Assembly: GCF_946479755.1 (NCBI RefSeq)
Contig: NZ_CAMLHC010000033.1
Location: 19,750-83,749, forward strand
Source of the DNA: an uncultured Chitinophaga sp.
GTDB lineage: Bacteria; Bacteroidota; Bacteroidia; Chitinophagales; Chitinophagaceae
Direction of reading: 5' to 3'
DNA length: 64,000 nucleotides
Shown here: piece after piece, positions 60,473-64,000 of the stretch
Numbering within the stretch: the stretch's first letter is position 1
Layout of the letters: every line of letters starts with the position of its first letter
Notes under the pieces: generated by a model
Databases searched by the model: none
What the model saw: only the letters and a program-made list of their open reading frames with translations
What the model was told of the DNA's origin: nothing
Translations under genes and position numbers: made by a program

Positions 60473-61672
60473 TCATTTGCTTTTCTTGATCAGGGTAACG
60501 GGCTTCAATAAACGAAGAAACACGAATCCGGCTATACCGGCTATCAGGGACGCTGCTATCACGGAAATAATGGAGATGATCTGGTATTCCCTTTCCACAT
60601 AAGCCAGCGAGGAGATAAAGATCGACATCGTGAAACCGATGCCGGCAATCAATCCTACGCCGATCAGCTGCATCCAGCCTGATTTGGAAGGGAGGGTGGC
60701 CAGCTTCAGTTTTACAGCGGAGAACGACAATAAAAAAATACCCAGCGGTTTGCCCAGTACCAGTCCTGCAATAATGCCATAACTGATGTCATTATGTAAT
60801 GCGCCCAGCACATCTGACGGTAGTTGTATGGCAGTATTGGCCAATGCGAAGATGGGCATTATGACAAAATTCACCGGATCATGCAGGTCATGCACCAGGG
60901 CGGCTATTTTGTCCTGCGGTATACAAAAGGCCAGCAATACGCCGGCGATGGTGGCGTGTACGCCGGAGTTGAACAGGCAGTACCAGAGCACGATGCCCGG
61001 AATGAAATACAGTATGGGGCGTTGTATTTTCAGGAGGTTAAACAGGATGGGTATCAGCAGCACGCCGCCGGCCATCAGCAGGTAGTTCATATCCAGGTGC
61101 GGCGTATAGAAAATGGCGATGGTAAGAATGGCGCCAAGGTCGTCGATGATGGCCAGCGCCATCAGGAATATTTTCAGGCTTACCGGCACACGGTTGCCCA
61201 GCAGGGAGAGGATACCGAGAGAGAAAGCGATGTCCGTGGCCATCGGGATACCCCAGCCATGGGCGTATTCCGTACCGCTGTTGAACACGCTGAAGATGAG
61301 CGCCGGGAACACCATGCCGCCAATAGCGGCGAGCACCGGCAGGATGGATTTACGCAGGGAAGAGAGTTCCCCTACTGTGAGCTCTCTTTTTATCTCCATG
61401 CCCACGAGGAAAAAGAACAGCACCATCATGCCATCGTTTATCCATAACAGGTAGGAATTGGGTAAATGGAGGGCGCGGTATTGATAATGATGCCCGCCGG
61501 CCGGGTCGAACAGGGCGTTCCAGAAGTCGATATAACCCGCCTGCCACGATGAATTCGCCAATATCATAGACACGAGGGTACACAGGATCAGGATGATACC
61601 TACGGCACGGCTGTCTTTTAAGAAAGTGTGAATCGGGGAGAGGAGGGTCTTGAATGCGCTTCTGATCATCAT
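60473..61672 (-). CDS. nhaA: Na+/H+ antiporter NhaA
   Basis: NhaA exports Na+ in exchange for protons and controls pH and salt. The 399-aa membrane protein has the ion-binding aspartates in ALAIIDDLGAIL (D177-D178) and the third in GIPMATDIAFSLGIL (D147). MMVLFFFLVGMEIKRELTVGELS, the loop with Glu, and 11-12 spans are also seen. ATGs at residues 1 and 2 are equivalent. The intergenic inverted repeat at 61674-61753 lies upstream, between it and the OstA-like gene on the same strand. Confidence 0.95.
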   Translation of the reverse strand: MMIRSAFKTLLSPIHTFLKDSRAVGIILILCTLVSMILANSSWQAGYIDFWNALFDPAGGHHYQYRALHLPNSYLLWINDGMMVLFFFLVGMEIKRELTVGELSSLRKSILPVLAAIGGMVFPALIFSVFNSGTEYAHGWGIPMATDIAFSLGILSLLGNRVPVSLKIFLMALAIIDDLGAILTIAIFYTPHLDMNYLLMAGGVLLIPILFNLLKIQRPILYFIPGIVLWYCLFNSGVHATIAGVLLAFCIPQDKIAALVHDLHDPVNFVIMPIFALANTAIQLPSDVLGALHNDISYGIIAGLVLGKPLGIFLLSFSAVKLKLATLPSKSGWMQLIGVGLIAGIGFTMSIFISSLAYVEREYQIISIISVIAASLIAGIAGFVFLRLLKPVTLIKKSK

Positions 61673-61673
61673 A

Positions 61674-61753
61674 TTATTTCGTTATTTAGTTACCGGGCCA
61701 TTGAAGGGAGTCGCATCCGCTTCAATGGCCAAATAACAAAAATAACCAAATAA
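61674..61753. repeat. Inverted repeat with ~8-bp units between the OstA-like gene and nhaA
   Basis: An inner perfect stem CCATTGAAG / CTTCAATGG (61698-61706 and 61719-61727) is extended outward by imperfect GTTATTTAGTTA / AAATAACAAAAATAACC arms made of ~8-bp TTATTTNG units. The outer end falls just before the OstA-like stop codon. It probably terminates that gene's transcript. Confidence 0.65.
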
Positions 61754-63637
61754 TTACTGCATTAGTTCATATTTCGTCTTGGGCTTGCGTTTGATGTCCC
61801 AGTGGAAATTCTCCAGCTGCAGCTGTTCTTTGGGTCTTTGGGTGAAGGGATATACGGTGCCTTCGGGGTCTTTGATGAGCACTACTTTGTCCACCTCCCC
61901 TTTTTTGAAGAATATATTAATAATGGCGCATTGCGCTTTGTTGACGCTCATATACGCACCACTCTGGTCTTTGACGTAGTTGATGGTTTCGGCGTTTCCT
62001 TCCACATGCATCCAGTCCAGCGATTCGCCGAGCACGTAGCCGGTGATGGTGTTGCCTTTCACCTGGTTATACATGTCTGGGCCGGCTTCGTTGATGATAA
62101 AAGCGTTTTTGATCATCAGCACTTTGTCGGCCGCCTGGTTTTTGGTAAACATCAGCATGGTGTCTGCGCTGAGCTGACTGGTATTATTGGACCACATCAC
62201 CGGATCGCGGAAGAAGCGGAAGATGGAGTCTTTGGTAGAATAATACACGCTGTCGGCCACGCCCTGCAGGGAATCGGAGAACATGCGTACGTGGTGGTAG
62301 GCCAGGATATAGCGCTGGTCGGCGGTGTCTTTGCCCGGAGGGGCTGACAGTGCCATACTGTCTGCATGGTGTTTGATACCGGGCAGCGAGTCTCTCATAA
62401 CGACATTGGGCGGCTGCGCCATTTTCACCATTTTTACACGGCCGGAGTCCAGTTTGTCCCTCGTTTTGGCCAGCACGCTGTCGGCCACGAACATCATAAC
62501 GTTACCGGGAACGCTGTCCAGCTGCTTTTTGGCGAGGGAGTCGCCCTGGTTGATCAGGGTGATGGGAATATGTTCTTTAGGTGGTCTGACGGTCCTGACG
62601 GCGCGCAGCGGCTCTTTCACGGGTTCTTTTTTAAGTCCTGCCACTGACGGAATGGAGAGGCTGTCGCCCGGCCGGATGATGCCTGTGAAGAGGGTATCGG
62701 CGGCCAGGTACATGGTGTCTTTGCCTTTTTCCATGATGAGCAGCGGTTTCTGGGTGGCCAGGAGGGTCTTTGCCACCTGGTTGACAGTGCCGTGGTTGGC
62801 CAGCAGGGACATTTTGCGGACCGTATCTTTATATACCATGTTACCGGTGGCGTAGGCCATGCCGGTGAGTTTGTCCATTTCGATGTTGTCGGCGGTGAGG
62901 GTACCGGTGCTGTCTTCGATGGTGGGGCGGTTGCCGAAGTTGCCATAGCCTTTGTCGGTATCGTAGTAACCGCTGGTGGCGTACATAATGCGTTTCCCTT
63001 CATTGATGGTGGTGGGTGCGATGATGTTGGCAATTTTTGTTTCCGTATTGTACAGCAGGGCGTCGGTGCTGAGGGTATAGTCCGGGTCTACCAGTACCAC
63101 GTTGCGCTGGAAGTGCATCTCTTTGGTTTCTGTGTAGTAGTATCCCTCGTCGCTGGTGAGGACGCTTTTACCGTTGACAAGGCGGCCAGTTTTCACATAG
63201 CTGCCTATTTTGGCGTTCATATCGTATTGCAGTTCCGGTCCGGTGATGGTCACTTTGCCGTCGGTGAGGCGGGCATTTTCCCGGAGGATGGCGATGCGGG
63301 TGTTACCGTCGTAGTTGAGGTAATTACCGTAGATATGGACGCTGTCGGCCTGGTTAATATGTACATTACCGTAGGCGTCTACGATATTGGTTTTATTGTT
63401 TTTAACGGCGCTGTCGCAGAAGAACAGGGTAGTGCCTTGTTTAAACCGGGCATGGCCGATAAACCGGGTGACATTGATCGTGTCTTTCTCGATGAGCTGC
63501 AGGGTGTCTGCCCCCAGGATTTCGATCACGGTCCCTTTTTTAGGCTCCTGTTGCGCCGGCTGCTGGGCATGGGCGGGCAAAATGGCCGCAAGGCACATCA
63601 CTGCCAGTAAAAGGACTGATCTGATATATTGATTCAT
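61754..63637 (-). CDS. OstA-like (LptA/LptD N-terminal domain-like) exported protein
   Basis: The 627-aa protein has a signal peptide ending AHAQ (about residue 25) and a long OstA-type beta-taco of repeated strands: FIGHARFKQGTTLFFCDSAV, VDAYGNVHINQADSVHIYGNYL, ENARLTDGKVTITGPELQY and ITGYVLGESLDWMHVEGNAETINY, each in outline. These match the LptA/OstA rung pattern. It lacks a C-terminal barrel, so it is not LptD itself. It likely bridges the periplasm or helps move lipopolysaccharide. It starts nine bases after the MCE-type gene upstream, suggesting an envelope-lipid operon. Confidence 0.82.
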   Translation of the reverse strand: MNQYIRSVLLLAVMCLAAILPAHAQQPAQQEPKKGTVIEILGADTLQLIEKDTINVTRFIGHARFKQGTTLFFCDSAVKNNKTNIVDAYGNVHINQADSVHIYGNYLNYDGNTRIAILRENARLTDGKVTITGPELQYDMNAKIGSYVKTGRLVNGKSVLTSDEGYYYTETKEMHFQRNVVLVDPDYTLSTDALLYNTETKIANIIAPTTINEGKRIMYATSGYYDTDKGYGNFGNRPTIEDSTGTLTADNIEMDKLTGMAYATGNMVYKDTVRKMSLLANHGTVNQVAKTLLATQKPLLIMEKGKDTMYLAADTLFTGIIRPGDSLSIPSVAGLKKEPVKEPLRAVRTVRPPKEHIPITLINQGDSLAKKQLDSVPGNVMMFVADSVLAKTRDKLDSGRVKMVKMAQPPNVVMRDSLPGIKHHADSMALSAPPGKDTADQRYILAYHHVRMFSDSLQGVADSVYYSTKDSIFRFFRDPVMWSNNTSQLSADTMLMFTKNQAADKVLMIKNAFIINEAGPDMYNQVKGNTITGYVLGESLDWMHVEGNAETINYVKDQSGAYMSVNKAQCAIINIFFKKGEVDKVVLIKDPEGTVYPFTQRPKEQLQLENFHWDIKRKPKTKYELMQ

Positions 63638-63646
63638 GTAGTACTG

Positions 63647-64000
63647 TTATTGTACCGCTGCAGTATCGGAAGGCAGTGGTTTCGTTTTATCTTTTTTGCC
63701 GAACAAAGAGAAATGCACATAACGTTTCGGGTTGACGCGGAGGTCTTCCAGCAGTTTATTCAGGTTGCCGAGAGAATATTGCAGGTTGTTATACACCTTT
63801 TTATCATTCAGCAGCAGGCCGGCAGTACCGTCGGTGGTATTGAGTTTGGCCATAGTGGTGTTGAGGCTGGCGGTGGTTTGCTGCAGCTGTTGTAATGTTT
63901 TGTCGATGTTGCCGTTGGCCAGTGCGTTGGTGGCTTTTTGGGCGTTGTCGAGGATACCGCTGATTTTTTCGTTGTTGGCCTTCAGGTTGCCGCTGACGGA
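63647..64000 (-). CDS. MCE/MlaD-type protein, C-terminal part
   Basis: The last 117 codons of a gene that enters from the right edge. The visible part is a long helical heptad region (NLKANNEKISGILDNAQ, IDKTLQQLQQTTASLNTTMAKLN) followed by TDGTAGLLLNDKKVYNNLQYSLGNLNKLLEDLRVNPKRYVHFSLFG, in outline, the characteristic end of Bacteroidota MlaD-family substrate-binding proteins. The MCE domain itself would lie outside the window. It should be anchored in the inner membrane and take part in lipid traffic, in keeping with the OstA-like gene next to it. Confidence 0.75.
   Translation of the reverse strand, partial: SVSGNLKANNEKISGILDNAQKATNALANGNIDKTLQQLQQTTASLNTTMAKLNTTDGTAGLLLNDKKVYNNLQYSLGNLNKLLEDLRVNPKRYVHFSLFGKKDKTKPLPSDTAAVQ

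Overview
The window is a chromosomal, largely housekeeping stretch from a member of the Bacteroidota, most likely a Chitinophaga-like member of the Chitinophagaceae. The reasons are: a short primary sigma factor without region 1.1; promoters of the form TTTG-N19/20-TAnnTTTG; a TonB-dependent receptor paired with a DUF4249 lipoprotein; an OMP beta-barrel family 3 receptor-like protein; Bacteroidota-type Lgt, arginine decarboxylase, DUF3822-rsmD, DUF1573-yajC and OstA-like genes; and an ECF sigma/anti-sigma operon followed by head-GIN/DUF4097-like proteins. I see no tRNA, rRNA, phage, transposase or CRISPR array.

Layout. 1-2.65 kb (minus): IscA-like (partial), coaE, yajC, DUF1573 lipoprotein, nusB. 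2.8-4.95 kb: groES-groEL with a clear promoter and terminator. 5.0-6.0 kb: two tandem FKBP-type lipoproteins. 6.2-10.5 kb: L-serine dehydratase and a large predicted metalloprotease/propeller/barrel protein. 10.5-15.2 kb (minus): small exported protein, valS, threonine aldolase. 15.3-18.8 kb: rpoD, DUF4249 lipoprotein, trxB, folB. 18.9-24.2 kb: TPR protein, MATE exporter (minus), DUF3822-rsmD-coaD-thioesterase operon, Nudix hydrolase (minus). 24.3-29.5 kb: pyrE, HMA-domain protein, an unrecognised protein, LEA-type lipoprotein (minus), WbqC-family protein, arginine decarboxylase. 29.9-34.9 kb: membrane protein, Hsp20, bacilliredoxin, lgt, hemerythrin-like protein, DUF2167 protein. 34.95-38.0 kb: a 54-bp minisatellite, an operator-like region and an outer-membrane barrel protein. 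38.3-45.9 kb: ECF sigma operon, yajQ, rpmE2, GlmU-like protein, tpiA, a 2H-phosphoesterase-like protein and acylphosphatase. 46.2-48.9 kb (minus): BlaI-type repressor with an M56 BlaR1-like sensor protease and two matching operators. 48.9-55.4 kb: sterol desaturase family protein, DUF4249/TonB receptor pair, a small protein, an AraC regulator, and an NAD(P)-binding reductase with a promoter-operator. 55.7-64.0 kb (minus): membrane pyrophosphatase, NAD(P)HX repair enzyme, an outer-membrane protein, nhaA, an OstA-like protein and an MCE/MlaD-type protein (partial).

The most unusual content is non-coding. There is a class of intergenic inverted repeats whose arms are built of 7- or 8-bp units, and in the two convergent-gene cases the arms overlap both stop codons and the right arm carries whole extra units. 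There is a repeated CCCGGG palindrome module after the stop codons of two unrelated genes, a 54-bp minisatellite made of two related hairpin half-units, twin 16-bp operators in front of blaI, and a 10-bp perfect inverted repeat straddling the -33 element of the reductase gene. Several -7 elements sit directly against start codons, suggesting very short leaders.
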